Below are positions 25,163-34,097 of a DNA stretch of 64,000 nt, piece by piece. How positions within the stretch are numbered: position 1 is the stretch's first letter; each line of letters opens with the position of its first letter. A program made the translations under genes and the position numbers. This DNA comes from Granulosicoccus sp045106195 (GTDB taxonomy: Bacteria > Pseudomonadota > Gammaproteobacteria > Granulosicoccales > Granulosicoccaceae), in assembly GCA_045106195.1 (NCBI GenBank), contig JBGCEH010000019.1, forward strand, positions 186,001 to 250,000, given 5' to 3'. A model generated the notes under the pieces. That model made no database searches. It had not been told where the DNA came from and was given only the letters and a program-made list of their open reading frames with translations.

Positions 25163-26650
25163 GTGCTGAGCTCAATTCCCGAAGCGCTAACGGTATTGTT
25201 CAGTATCCAAGGTATTGCGGTTCTAGTGCTGGGTACCATGCTGGGCATTGTCATGGGGGCTCTACCGGGCATAGGTTCTACCGTGGCGGTTGCCATGATT
25301 TTGCCCTTCACACTGACGATGGAACAAGCGCCGGCGATTCTGTTGTTAATCGCCGTCTATGCGGGTTCTGTCTATGGAGGTTCGGTATCCGCCATTCTCA
25401 TCAATACACCGGGTACACCACAGTCTGCCGCAACATGCCTCGATGGTTATCCTATGGCGCAACGTGGTGAGGCGGGTATAGCTCTGGGCTGGTCAACTGT
25501 GGCATCAGTCTGTGGTGGTCTTGCATCAGCGCTGCTGCTGATCTTCGCAGCACCGCAGTTGGCAGCGTTTGCACTGAATTTTGGTCCTATTGAAACGTTT
25601 GCTTTGATTCTGCTGGGTTTGACCTGCATCGTTTCAGTGTCTGAGGGGTCCCTGATCAAAGGCCTGCTTGCGGGCATGATGGGATTGTTTCTATCGACAG
25701 TGGGTGGTGATCCGATAACGGGCGAGGCGCGCTTTACCTTTGGATATTTTCCCCTGATATCGGGTTTTAATCTACTAGCGGTCGTCATTGGCGTCTTTGC
25801 CTTGTCGGAGGTGCTCACACGAGCGTCGCAGAGGTTTGATACCACCGGAGCGCTTGTGCAGTTCAGCGGTATTGTCTTGCCGAAGCTTTCGCAGTGGAAA
25901 GGCCGATTAGGAAATCTGGCGAAATCGGTCGCCATCGGCTGTGGCATCGGTGTACTGCCAGGAACGGGTGCGGCGACTGCCGCCTTTATCTCTTATGCCG
26001 AGGCGCGACGTTCTTCTCCCAATGCTGCTGGGTTTGGTCAGGGGGAGCCCGATGGGTTGGTCGCTTCAGAAGCCGCCAACAATGCGGTAACCGGTGGTGC
26101 GCTGATACCCACGATGGCATTGGGTATACCCGGAGATGCGGTTACTGCGGTGATGCTGGCAACGCTGACACTGCACGGGGTGTCTCCGGGAGTCAGGCTG
26201 ATGACAGACAATCCTGTGTTGATTGCTGCGATCTTCACGGGCTTTTTCATTATCAACATTCTTCTGCTTCCCCTTGGCATGCTGGTATCAAAGGTTGCTG
26301 CTCCACTATTGCAAATGCGCGAAAGCTTCATGCTTGCCGCTATCTCCATTCTGTGCGTGGTTGGTGTCTATTTTGTGCGTGGGAATCCCTTTGATCTACT
26401 GATTATGGTGTGTGCCGGGGTTGCCGGGTTTCTGTTGCGCCGACGTGGTTTTCCCATGCCGCCGCTGGTCATCGGGATGGTTCTCGGGCCAACTCTGGAG
26501 ATCAGCCTCAGGCAGGGTCTGATCATTACTGACGGCAGTTTCTCCGCCTTTTTCACTGGGCATCCCATCGCCCTGTTTTTGCTCATCGCCGCTGTGGGAA
26601 TGCTCAGTTTGCCGCTGATTCGCTATTTGCGCGGTCGCGGTCAGCAATAG
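25163..26650 (+). CDS. TTT-family large membrane subunit (TctA-like)
   Basis: A 495-residue permease with about twelve hydrophobic segments. The first TctA signature GALPGIGSTVAVAMILPFTL (about 28-47), the YAGSVYGGSVSAILINTPGTP motif and GVLPGTGAATAAFISYAEARR with EAANNAVTGGALIPTMALGIPG in the second half are intact. The GTG at 25163 gives an N-terminus of normal family length. A 17-codon open frame (25116-25169) begins by overlapping the tctB stop and ends 4 codon positions into this start, likely a translational coupling device. Completes the TTT operon. Confidence 0.92.
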   Translation: MLSSIPEALTVLFSIQGIAVLVLGTMLGIVMGALPGIGSTVAVAMILPFTLTMEQAPAILLLIAVYAGSVYGGSVSAILINTPGTPQSAATCLDGYPMAQRGEAGIALGWSTVASVCGGLASALLLIFAAPQLAAFALNFGPIETFALILLGLTCIVSVSEGSLIKGLLAGMMGLFLSTVGGDPITGEARFTFGYFPLISGFNLLAVVIGVFALSEVLTRASQRFDTTGALVQFSGIVLPKLSQWKGRLGNLAKSVAIGCGIGVLPGTGAATAAFISYAEARRSSPNAAGFGQGEPDGLVASEAANNAVTGGALIPTMALGIPGDAVTAVMLATLTLHGVSPGVRLMTDNPVLIAAIFTGFFIINILLLPLGMLVSKVAAPLLQMRESFMLAAISILCVVGVYFVRGNPFDLLIMVCAGVAGFLLRRRGFPMPPLVIGMVLGPTLEISLRQGLIITDGSFSAFFTGHPIALFLLIAAVGMLSLPLIRYLRGRGQQ

Positions 26651-26890
26651 ACCGGCAAAACGGGTATGGCGTGTAAAAGCTGGCGTGTCACCTGTGTGTT
26701 CGAACGTAATGGAACTAAATACATGAAGTTTGTGTCCTAGCGATACATTACGAGTGTCAAGTTAGTACCATTGATCTTCACTGTATATCCATACTGCTAT
26801 CACCCTGTGACTTGCTTTATGCTTCGTCACACGCTTATCTCTTGATATGTCTTTAGTCATTGTAACCACAGGACTTTAATCGAGGACGTC

Positions 26891-28102
26891 ATGGAACTTG
26901 AGTACACCGTAATATCGTCGCCGCGCCCAGTGAGTGTGCGTTCGCGTGGGCCGGTTGTAGGATTGGGGGCAGATACCGGGGAGCTTATCAAGGGGCTTGC
27001 CGCAGAGGCCCAGGAGTCCTGGAAAGTCGAACGTATCAAGGGTCAGCCACATGAAATGGCTGATCTGAACAATGACTCAAGAACCATTTCGGTCACACCT
27101 GCAATGCCCATGAGTCTGATTGCGCCTGAACGTGCCAGTAAGGCGTCCGGTAATCCGGTAGTGTCAGCAGGCGTGGCCTGGGGAGTTGAAGCCGTTGAGG
27201 CTGATCGCTCAAGATTTACCGGTGAGGGAATTCGGATAGCGGTGCTCGATACTGGTATCGATAGCTCGCACCAGGCCTTTAAGGGTTTATCGCTACTCAC
27301 ACAGAATTTCACAACAGACGCCTCTGGCAATGATGGTAACGGGCACGGAACACACTGTGCCGGCACTATTGCCGGTCAGTCGGTTAACGGTACGCGCATT
27401 GGTATTGCGAGCGAACTGGACAGACTCATAATAGGCAAGGTGCTCACCGATAAAGGGTCGGGTTCGACAACTGCCATTGTCCAAGGCATTCAATGGGCGT
27501 CTTTACAAGGTGCCCATATTATTTCCATGTCATTGGGAATTGACTTCACCGCCTACGTTGAAAGCCTGCACAAAGAGCAGGACGTGGATCTGAAGGCAGC
27601 CGTTTCGATGGGCTTGCAGGCCTACAGTGCCAATGTCGAGATGTTTGAAAAGTTGGGTGATTCGTTCAACGCACTGAGCTATATAGGACAGGGTGCTCTA
27701 CTGGTCGCCGCTGCGGGAAATGAAAGTCGAAGGCCAACGTATACCATCGCGACCTCGCCACCAGCGGTTGCCGACTCCATTCTGTCAGTCGCGGCGGTAG
27801 ATCGCGGTTTTGGTGCAGCGCGCTTTTCCAACACGTTTGCCGACGTTAGTGCCCCAGGGGTGGAGATCAGCTCTGCAGGACTCGATGGAGGCCTGTCTGT
27901 GCTTTCAGGTACCAGTATGGCTGCGCCGCACGTGGCAGGTGTTGCAGCTCTCTGGAGTCAAAAGTTGCTGGAGGCTGAATCTCAGCTCAATATTGATCGG
28001 TTGAAAAGTACCCTGTTTGCCAATTTGAGCCCAGCAGCAGATCGAGCGATGCCTGATCTGGAGAATACGGGACGCGGTGTTATTAAATCGCCACTAATTT
28101 GA
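26891..28102 (+). CDS. S8 (subtilisin-like) serine peptidase without export signal
   Basis: A 403-residue subtilase with all catalytic features: Asp 120 in IAVLDTGID, His 152 in GNGHGTHCAG, the oxyanion Asn near 277 in VAAAGNES and Ser 342 in SGTSMAAPHVAG. About 100 residues precede the catalytic domain and are not a signal peptide; the N-terminus is charged, so the enzyme is predicted to be cytoplasmic or exported by an unusual route. An insertion of about 45 residues (220-265) sits between the substrate-binding strand and the Asn. GAGG upstream of the ATG supports the start. It is followed on the same strand by an 86-residue orphan and a papain-like protein. Confidence 0.87.
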   Translation: MELEYTVISSPRPVSVRSRGPVVGLGADTGELIKGLAAEAQESWKVERIKGQPHEMADLNNDSRTISVTPAMPMSLIAPERASKASGNPVVSAGVAWGVEAVEADRSRFTGEGIRIAVLDTGIDSSHQAFKGLSLLTQNFTTDASGNDGNGHGTHCAGTIAGQSVNGTRIGIASELDRLIIGKVLTDKGSGSTTAIVQGIQWASLQGAHIISMSLGIDFTAYVESLHKEQDVDLKAAVSMGLQAYSANVEMFEKLGDSFNALSYIGQGALLVAAAGNESRRPTYTIATSPPAVADSILSVAAVDRGFGAARFSNTFADVSAPGVEISSAGLDGGLSVLSGTSMAAPHVAGVAALWSQKLLEAESQLNIDRLKSTLFANLSPAADRAMPDLENTGRGVIKSPLI

Positions 28103-28242
28103 CTCTTATGCCTGGTCAGCGGTCAACCTTGAAATATCCGATGCTAAAGCACATTATGAAACAGCCGCTGAGTATAAAGCCTGGGGTCTGGAACTTCGGG
28201 AGATGCGGTATAGTGAAGTCTCTACAATCTGGACGTTAATGT

Positions 28243-28503
28243 ATGGACAATCAGCCAGCATGTGTCTGGGCGACCAACAAGGAACTCTGGGATAGCTTTC
28301 TGAATGATCCTGAGCTCGCCCGTGCCCTTGACAGTGCCAAACGTGGCAAAACCGTGCATGCAAAAGAGCCTGGAAAATCAGATGCCGGGCAAGCGAACGA
28401 TTTGTCGGCGGTTGATGGCGAGGAAGAGCGGCAGATTGGCGCCAGATTACGTGCCTATGAGACGCCGATAACGGATGAAATCCTGCGCCAGTCGATTCGA
28501 TAG
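28243..28503 (+). CDS. Small hypothetical protein between two predicted peptidases
   Basis: An 86-residue hydrophilic protein with no recognised domain, no signal peptide and no membrane segment. The N-terminal part (CVWATNKELWDSFLNDPELARAL) looks helical; the middle is disordered and the last 25 residues (EEERQIGARLRAYETPI) helical again. It lies 140 bases after the subtilase and 166 before the papain-like gene, all on the plus strand. A role as a substrate, inhibitor or adaptor of the peptidases is possible from position alone. Confidence 0.5.
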   Translation: MDNQPACVWATNKELWDSFLNDPELARALDSAKRGKTVHAKEPGKSDAGQANDLSAVDGEEERQIGARLRAYETPITDEILRQSIR

Positions 28504-28669
28504 AAGCGCACTGCCCTCCGCCCGTGCCATTCCGGATAAATCAATGCCAATCTCGAATCGAATCAGTCGCCGAACCCAAGACGGCGAACACCCGGAACAC
28601 GTTTGTGCTGAACGCCATCGATAGCGGTATCCAGCTGGTTCGCGCTCAACGATCCGGGCGATAGTCTTT

Positions 28670-30247
28670 ATGCATCAGGCTGCTAGTCTGCAGTTTCATG
28701 CGTTTGAAGAGCGCTATTTCAGCGACCTGCCAAGCTCGCGCCAATTGCGCTACCTGTATTGCTATCTTCGTGATCTGGACGCAACAACCATTTTGGTTGA
28801 GCCTCACTACTTCGACAAGGACTACCTCTCGGAGTTTGCGGCTTTTTATAGCGTCAGTTCACGTGGTTACCCCAATACGTGCCGACGTCTACATTTTTTC
28901 TCACAATCCGTCACACGGCAGCAATTTACCCTCGCCGTGTCGGGTGATCAGGATGTTCTGGCGCAGCTGCGATCGTCCTATCTTGGATTCACCGTTATTC
29001 GTCCTATATCCGCAGCGCCTCTGGGATGCACGGTGCTGACTTGGTACCCTGATGAGGTCAGGCCGACGCGTCGAGTTACCTCCCCCTCACGGGACTATCA
29101 TTGCCACCTGGCTGGCATCCGGTTAAGTGTTAAGGGTCTGGCATGGCAACAGCAGGACTCTGCCGTAGGTGCCTGCGCAACGGTAGGATTGTGGAGCATG
29201 CTGCACGCCTCCAGTTTCGACAACGATCATAGTGCCCCTACAACCGCCCAGATCACCGAGGCCGCCCATCAGACAGCGGTAACCGGTGCAAGAGTATTTC
29301 CGTCCAACGGCCTGACCATTATTCAATTGCTGGAGGCGATCAAGCGTTACCATATGGCGCCGTTTGCCATGAACGGTGACATTCAACCGCAGGCTGTAAC
29401 GATCCCAGCGGTCAACATTGCGCGAAGTGCCGGTTTCAGCAAAGAGCGTTTTGCGAGTACCTGTGCCTCATTCATCCGGTCCGGATATCCGGTATTGGCA
29501 ATCGGGCAATCTGCCGGTAACGGCCGTCATGCCGTCTGCATCACCGGGTTTCGTGAAGAGCCTCCCGGGGAAGTTGCTCCGCGGGCTGTGAAAGCTGCCG
29601 ACGAATCGATTGTTCACGTCTACATTCATGACGATAACCTCGGTCCCAATGTACGTTTTGCGGTGAGAACCACCAGCCGTTTCGGACAGGTCATGTTGGT
29701 GCCGGATCCGCCTGATACTAAGCGTGAAGGAGAGAACGCATCGCCGACACTCGGTCATCCAGAATTTGTGCCGCAGCAGTTGGTAGTTTGTACGCATGAG
29801 GATCTGCGTACATCACCTGACAAGCTCAACGGTACCGGGCTGAAAATATGTGCCGACATTTCTACCGAAATGAACAGATTGCTGGAATTATCCGGATTAC
29901 CTCAGCGAGGTTTGTTGTATAGCTGTCGCTTCATGCTGGTCCGAGACTATCTCAGCCAGGAACTGCCTGCGTTGTTTTCAGGTGATGATGTCGCAAGTCT
30001 GCTGGGCAGAGTCCGTCTCGAGATCGTTGAGCGCGTTGTGCCCATGAGCAAGCACATCGGCGTTGTTAGAATATCACTGCACGATTCCACGCCGCTACTC
30101 GACGTTTTGTACGACACTTCAGACAGTGATTTGAATCATCCTGTTTTCGCGCATATTTCATATGGTTTGAATGTCTGCCGCATACTGGAAGGTGTGGATG
30201 GATATGAGGCACAACGCTTTGGCATGCAGATCAAGGCCTTTCAGTAA
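28670..30247 (+). CDS. Large protein with predicted papain-like cysteine peptidase domain
   Basis: A 525-residue protein I do not recognise from a named family. A papain-type arrangement is visible in order: Gln near 161/162 and Cys 169 in QQQDSAVGACATVGLWSML, His 287 in GNGRHAVCITGF, and Asp 321/322 in VYIHDDNLGP. Spacing and the HAV-hydrophobic-GF context are those of C39/papain-fold peptidases. The 150 residues before and 190 after are not assigned; the C-terminal part may be a second domain. No signal peptide. It is downstream of the subtilase and the 86-residue orphan. The catalytic prediction rests on motifs alone; it could also be an inactive or transferase version of the fold. Confidence 0.6.
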   Translation: MHQAASLQFHAFEERYFSDLPSSRQLRYLYCYLRDLDATTILVEPHYFDKDYLSEFAAFYSVSSRGYPNTCRRLHFFSQSVTRQQFTLAVSGDQDVLAQLRSSYLGFTVIRPISAAPLGCTVLTWYPDEVRPTRRVTSPSRDYHCHLAGIRLSVKGLAWQQQDSAVGACATVGLWSMLHASSFDNDHSAPTTAQITEAAHQTAVTGARVFPSNGLTIIQLLEAIKRYHMAPFAMNGDIQPQAVTIPAVNIARSAGFSKERFASTCASFIRSGYPVLAIGQSAGNGRHAVCITGFREEPPGEVAPRAVKAADESIVHVYIHDDNLGPNVRFAVRTTSRFGQVMLVPDPPDTKREGENASPTLGHPEFVPQQLVVCTHEDLRTSPDKLNGTGLKICADISTEMNRLLELSGLPQRGLLYSCRFMLVRDYLSQELPALFSGDDVASLLGRVRLEIVERVVPMSKHIGVVRISLHDSTPLLDVLYDTSDSDLNHPVFAHISYGLNVCRILEGVDGYEAQRFGMQIKAFQ

Positions 30248-30509
30248 TAGTAGTCCCTGTATTTCGAACGGCACTTTTTCGACGATCACCATCGCCGTAA
30301 GTCACTTGTGTATACGCGTGAATCTACGGGCACTGACCGTTGGTTTTTTGATATTTTGCTGGTACCAAAGCGCGAAAGGTCCTCGTTTTCGCTATAAATT
30401 ATCTGAAAAATGTTGAAAGTTGAATACGTGTCGTCAGAATGGCCAGACAAGTACCGGGAGGGCTGATGTATCTTTGGCGTTGTCTTCGGAAGGCAGTGCG
30501 ACAGCTCCA

Positions 30510-31820
30510 ATGAACAATTTATCTGACCATCCAAAATACACCTTCTTCACCACGGCCCGGGCTAAAAAGGGTGAACTGGTAAAGTGTATTCTTCATGGAT
30601 TGCCTCGTGCGTCATATTTCAAGATATCTGCCTGGCTATTCCTGATATTCCAGGCTTGTATTGTTGTACATCCCGTGCATGCTCAGCAATCCGGTGATAG
30701 TTCAGAATCTCTGAACAATACTGATAGCCCTCGATTATTTGAGCCGCGTTCGCAAGGTCCTGACGAACTTGTCCGAAGGGTGTATCTTGGACTGGGTGTG
30801 GGTCGTAGTTCGCTTGAGCCTGATACGGATGCACTGCCCGGTGTCACGGTTTCCGGTGGACAGCAAACAGCCACTCAGGCGACGTTTCAGGCGACCGCGG
30901 GTATGGATGTGAACAAGTGGTTTTCAGTTGAACTTCACGGTGCCAATCTGGGTCGTGCCGGGTTGTCTGACAGTACGTCCATCGCTTATCGTGATCTTGG
31001 CCTGAGTGCACTTGTTTATGTGGGTGGCGCTCGGCAGCGAATGAATCGGCGAGGCTGGACGGCGTTTGGACGAGCCGGAATCGGTCACCTTTTGGATCCG
31101 CGCAGAGACAGCGAACGATCAAACGCAGACAAAACCCATTGGCTGTTGGGCGCGGGAACAGAATTTTCTACGCGCAGCGGTTTCGCACTACGTGCAGAGG
31201 GTATCGCGTTCGACACGGAGGTCAGTTATCTGCAATTGGGTTTGATATACCGGATCGCTGGCCGATCGGAAGCTTCGCTTGTATCGGAGTCAACGGTTGT
31301 TTTGCCAAAACCCGTTGTGGAAGGTGAGGCGGCCCTCGCATCCGGTGAAGGTGATTCTGGTGACAGTGATCAAGTGGTGATGACGGTTGATGATGACGGC
31401 GACGGGGTTATGTGGCCCGATGACGACTGTGAGGATACGCCACCGGGTGTTGCAGTGGGGGACAACGGCTGCGCACTGTTCGTACGAGAGGTCGAAGCTC
31501 TGACTTTTAACACGGATTCTGCAGAGCTCACCCGGGAGGCCAAGGAGATACTCGAAGGGGTATTAGGCACATTGAAGCAGATTCCCGGTGCGAAAGCACG
31601 GGTGGTAGCGCATGCCGATAGCATCGGTGAGGCCGATTACAACATGCAGCTGTCGAAACATAGAGCCATTTCTGTTGCGCGGTATCTAGTGCATGGTGGC
31701 ATTCCCAAAGCCCGGCTGGAAGCGCGTGCTTTTGGTGAGCTGCGGCCCGTCGATACCAATGCCACGCCTGTGGGTCGGCGACAGAACAGGCGCGTGGAAA
31801 TCGATTTGATTGCAGAATGA
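30510..31820 (+). CDS. OmpA-family outer-membrane protein
   Basis: About 436 residues. After an N-terminal extension comes a signal-peptide-like stretch (KISAWLFLIFQACIVVHPVH, then AQQ), a beta-barrel-like domain (about 90-270: YLGLGVGRSSLEP, WFSVELHGANLGRAG, LGLIYRIAG), an acidic DDDGDGVMWPDDDC thrombospondin type 3-like calcium-binding linker, and an OmpA domain (about 325-435) with FNTDSAELTREAKEIL and RRQNRRVEI that binds peptidoglycan. The start is uncertain: ATG 30510 leaves about 45 residues before the hydrophobic core, unusually long for a signal peptide. Probably tethers the outer membrane to the cell wall. Confidence 0.82.
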   Translation: MNNLSDHPKYTFFTTARAKKGELVKCILHGLPRASYFKISAWLFLIFQACIVVHPVHAQQSGDSSESLNNTDSPRLFEPRSQGPDELVRRVYLGLGVGRSSLEPDTDALPGVTVSGGQQTATQATFQATAGMDVNKWFSVELHGANLGRAGLSDSTSIAYRDLGLSALVYVGGARQRMNRRGWTAFGRAGIGHLLDPRRDSERSNADKTHWLLGAGTEFSTRSGFALRAEGIAFDTEVSYLQLGLIYRIAGRSEASLVSESTVVLPKPVVEGEAALASGEGDSGDSDQVVMTVDDDGDGVMWPDDDCEDTPPGVAVGDNGCALFVREVEALTFNTDSAELTREAKEILEGVLGTLKQIPGAKARVVAHADSIGEADYNMQLSKHRAISVARYLVHGGIPKARLEARAFGELRPVDTNATPVGRRQNRRVEIDLIAE

Positions 31821-31931
31821 TGTTATTCGGCCTTTCACTGGCGACAAGGCTGATCAGTTGTGATTCAATAACGAATCCGGTCGTATAGTGACTTTGCGGC
31901 TCTACCCATAACCCCTCGCAGTGACGATTCT

Positions 31932-32534
31932 ATGGATAACGGTGCCCTGGTTTTCATCATCATCATCGAGGCAATTGTTATTGTCTGGCTGGCAAGCAAA
32001 CTCAAGCAGTACGAAAAATTCGAGCATTTGCTGGGTCCTGCCCCCGACAAGCCTGCGACGGCTGCTCCTGCGGGTGGTTCAACCGGTGGCTTGGGAGATT
32101 CAGCAACTGCCAGTGACGGCGTGCCAAAGGCTGACACCGCTAACGCTGCAAGCCGGGCGGTTGCGGGCTCGATAAATACTTTTAATGATGAAGACGAGGA
32201 GCTTCTTGATATGCCCGGCGTCGATCCGGAAGCGAATATAGAGGAAGCCAAACGCGTACAGTTAGTTATGGCGCGTTGTCGTTACGCGGAATTTTATCTC
32301 GAGCAACTTGATGACGATTACGAGCGCGGACAATTTCAGCGCATTGTGAACAGTTGCAAGAACACAGCCAGGAAAATAGAGGATCCGTTCTTTCAGGCCA
32401 GCGCACTGCATCCTGTAATCATATTACTGGACAGGGCAGAGTGGGTGAAAGAGCGGGATCAGTTGCTATCGGAAGTGAGTGACGATCTGGTCAAGCAGCG
32501 GATCAGCGAAGAGCTGGCGGCATCAACGGCCTGA
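31932..32534 (+). CDS. Hypothetical protein with N-terminal membrane anchor
   Basis: A 200-residue protein. Residues 5-22 (ALVFIIIIEAIVIVWLAS) form one membrane helix, followed by a short charged segment, an Ala/Gly/Pro-rich linker (about 40-80) and an acidic, mainly helical domain (85-200) with RVQLVMARCRYAEFYLEQL. I do not recognise a family. It follows the OmpA gene by 111 bases and may be co-transcribed. Function unknown. Confidence 0.6.
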   Translation: MDNGALVFIIIIEAIVIVWLASKLKQYEKFEHLLGPAPDKPATAAPAGGSTGGLGDSATASDGVPKADTANAASRAVAGSINTFNDEDEELLDMPGVDPEANIEEAKRVQLVMARCRYAEFYLEQLDDDYERGQFQRIVNSCKNTARKIEDPFFQASALHPVIILLDRAEWVKERDQLLSEVSDDLVKQRISEELAASTA

Positions 32535-32555
32535 CGCGTGCCCTGATTCACGCGT
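32534..32555 (+). terminator. Hairpin after the anchored hypothetical protein
   Basis: A 7-bp stem (acgcgtg / cacgcgt, 8-base loop) starts at the last base of the stop codon and is followed by tgtttatcgtctgattt, a moderately T-rich tail. Confidence 0.4.
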
Positions 32556-32713
32556 TGTTTATCGTCTGATTTCGCGCTTTTCCTTGACTCAGGCGTAGAG
32601 GCAGAGGCCAGGCGGTACGCTGATGGACGTAAGTGAAGCCGCGAGACAGACAGGATCTTAAGGTACACTGTCTGGACGGATTTCGCAGTTTATCAGTGGA
32701 GAATATGCCTTAA

Positions 32714-32965
32714 ATGAGTAATGGAAAATCAACACAGAACAGCCCTTATCGCGTGGAAGTCGAGGAAGGCAAGAGTTATTTCTGGTGCGCATGCGGTCAG
32801 AGCGCCAATCAGCCATTTTGTGATGGGAGCCATAAAGGCGGTGAGTTCTCGCCGGTAAAGCACGTCGCTGAGAAAGATGGCATGGTGGCATTCTGCGGTT
32901 GCCGGCAATCTGGACGGCAACCCATGTGTGACGGCACTCACCGCACCTTGTCTGATAGTGAGTGA
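32714..32965 (+). CDS. CDGSH iron-sulfur domain protein (two domains)
   Basis: An 83-residue protein with two CDGSH-type cluster motifs: C-A-C with CDGSHKGG (about 27-44) and C-G-C with CDGTHR (about 63-79). Each three-Cys/one-His set binds a [2Fe-2S] cluster; bacterial tandem proteins of this size are small cytoplasmic electron-transfer or cluster-transfer proteins of unclear partner. Length and motif spacing are normal. It stands alone between the hairpin at 32534 and the MITE-like element that begins 8 bases after its stop. Confidence 0.9.
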   Translation: MSNGKSTQNSPYRVEVEEGKSYFWCACGQSANQPFCDGSHKGGEFSPVKHVAEKDGMVAFCGCRQSGRQPMCDGTHRTLSDSE

Positions 32966-32972
32966 ACCCTAG

Positions 32973-33143
32973 TGTAGTGGAACATACAAAAGGTTCATTC
33001 AGAGTCTCTCAAAAGCGGCTAATCAAGGCGGTGTTCGCCGATGATATTGGGCACATCGCCAAGAACGCTAAAGCGCAAGAGCCGCGTTTGAGTGATTCCC
33101 TTCAAACGATTCGCTGAATCAACGTTGTGTCTGTTCCACTACA
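32973..33143. mobile_element. MITE-like foldback element, copy A (171 bp)
   Basis: Bounded by a perfect 12-bp terminal inverted repeat (tgtagtggaaca at 32973-32984, tgttccactaca at 33132-33143). Inner parts are also imperfect inverted copies (ttcattcag / ctgaat, ctcaaaagcgg / cgcgtttgag), so the whole element can fold back. No coding capacity. A diverged second copy, by eye about three quarters identical, lies at about 51709-51880. No obvious target-site duplication was seen. It separates the CDGSH gene from the DMT gene. Confidence 0.75.
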
Positions 33144-33179
33144 TTAGATCGTTCTTTTGTTGATATTGACTTGAGGTTA

Positions 33180-34067
33180 ATGAAGCAGACGCCCATGGCA
33201 GGAATTCTTGTCATGGTCTTTGCAACCTTTGTATTTGCAGTACAGGACGCGATAACTAAATCGCTAACAACAGATTTGCCTGTGGCGCAAATCGTGTTCG
33301 TACGGTTTTCCGCATTCGCTCTGATGGCGCTGGTTGTTGCGCATCGCAGTGTAGGCTTAAGGGCCGCTATTGCATCCGCTGTGCCTTTGTTACAGCTATC
33401 AAGATGTTTGCTAATGTGCGCAGAAATTGCGCTATTTGCTTACGCATTACGTTTTCTGGGTGTTGGGCAGATTCATGCCTTGTTTGCCTGTTTCCCGCTT
33501 TTCGTCGCAGCGTTGTCTGTGCCGCTTCTCAAAGAGGCAGTGGGCTGGAGACGATGGCTTGCCGTGACGGTCGGTTTTGCAGGTACTCTGATAATCATCC
33601 GTCCCGGCACTGCCGTGTTTGATCCGTATGCACTCCTACCTCTGGCAGGTGCAGTTTTGTATGCGATTTACAATCTGTTGACCCGCAGGGTGTCCAAACA
33701 GGATTCTTATGCAACCTCGCTGGTGTACTTTGGTGTTGTCGGTGCCGTCGCGTCGGGGGTATTTGCGATAGGGCAATGGCAGGATATAAGCCATGATGTG
33801 GCTTGGCAATTGCTGTTTCTTTGCGTGACGTCCATTATTTCTCACATGATGCTTATAAAAGCATTGCAGCTTACCGAAGCTGTCGTACTGCAGCCATTTC
33901 AGTATTTGATTCTACCGTGGGCTATGCTGCTCGGCTATTTCTTTTATGACGAAAAGCTGGATGGGTATACCTTGCTTGGCGCCGCTATTGTCGTGAGTAG
34001 TGGTGTCTATGTTGCCTATCGCGAGTATCACGTATCGCGCAATGAACGCATCAATTCAGCGTTGTAA
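33180..34067 (+). CDS. DMT superfamily (EamA) transporter
   Basis: A 295-residue inner-membrane protein with two EamA halves and about ten helices. MVFATFVFAVQDAITKSL, VFVRFSAFALMAL, AVTVGFAGTLIIIRPG and LQPFQYLILPWAMLLGYFFYDE are characteristic. I prefer the ATG at 33180 over the TTG at 33171, because GAGG lies at 33172-33175 just before it. It begins 37 bases after the MITE-like element, so its promoter must lie in or beyond that element. Substrate unknown; distinct from the DMT gene at 9852 but of the same subgroup. Confidence 0.88.
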   Translation: MKQTPMAGILVMVFATFVFAVQDAITKSLTTDLPVAQIVFVRFSAFALMALVVAHRSVGLRAAIASAVPLLQLSRCLLMCAEIALFAYALRFLGVGQIHALFACFPLFVAALSVPLLKEAVGWRRWLAVTVGFAGTLIIIRPGTAVFDPYALLPLAGAVLYAIYNLLTRRVSKQDSYATSLVYFGVVGAVASGVFAIGQWQDISHDVAWQLLFLCVTSIISHMMLIKALQLTEAVVLQPFQYLILPWAMLLGYFFYDEKLDGYTLLGAAIVVSSGVYVAYREYHVSRNERINSAL

Positions 34068-34097
34068 TCAGGCACCGTTAAACAGCAGACACTGCCC

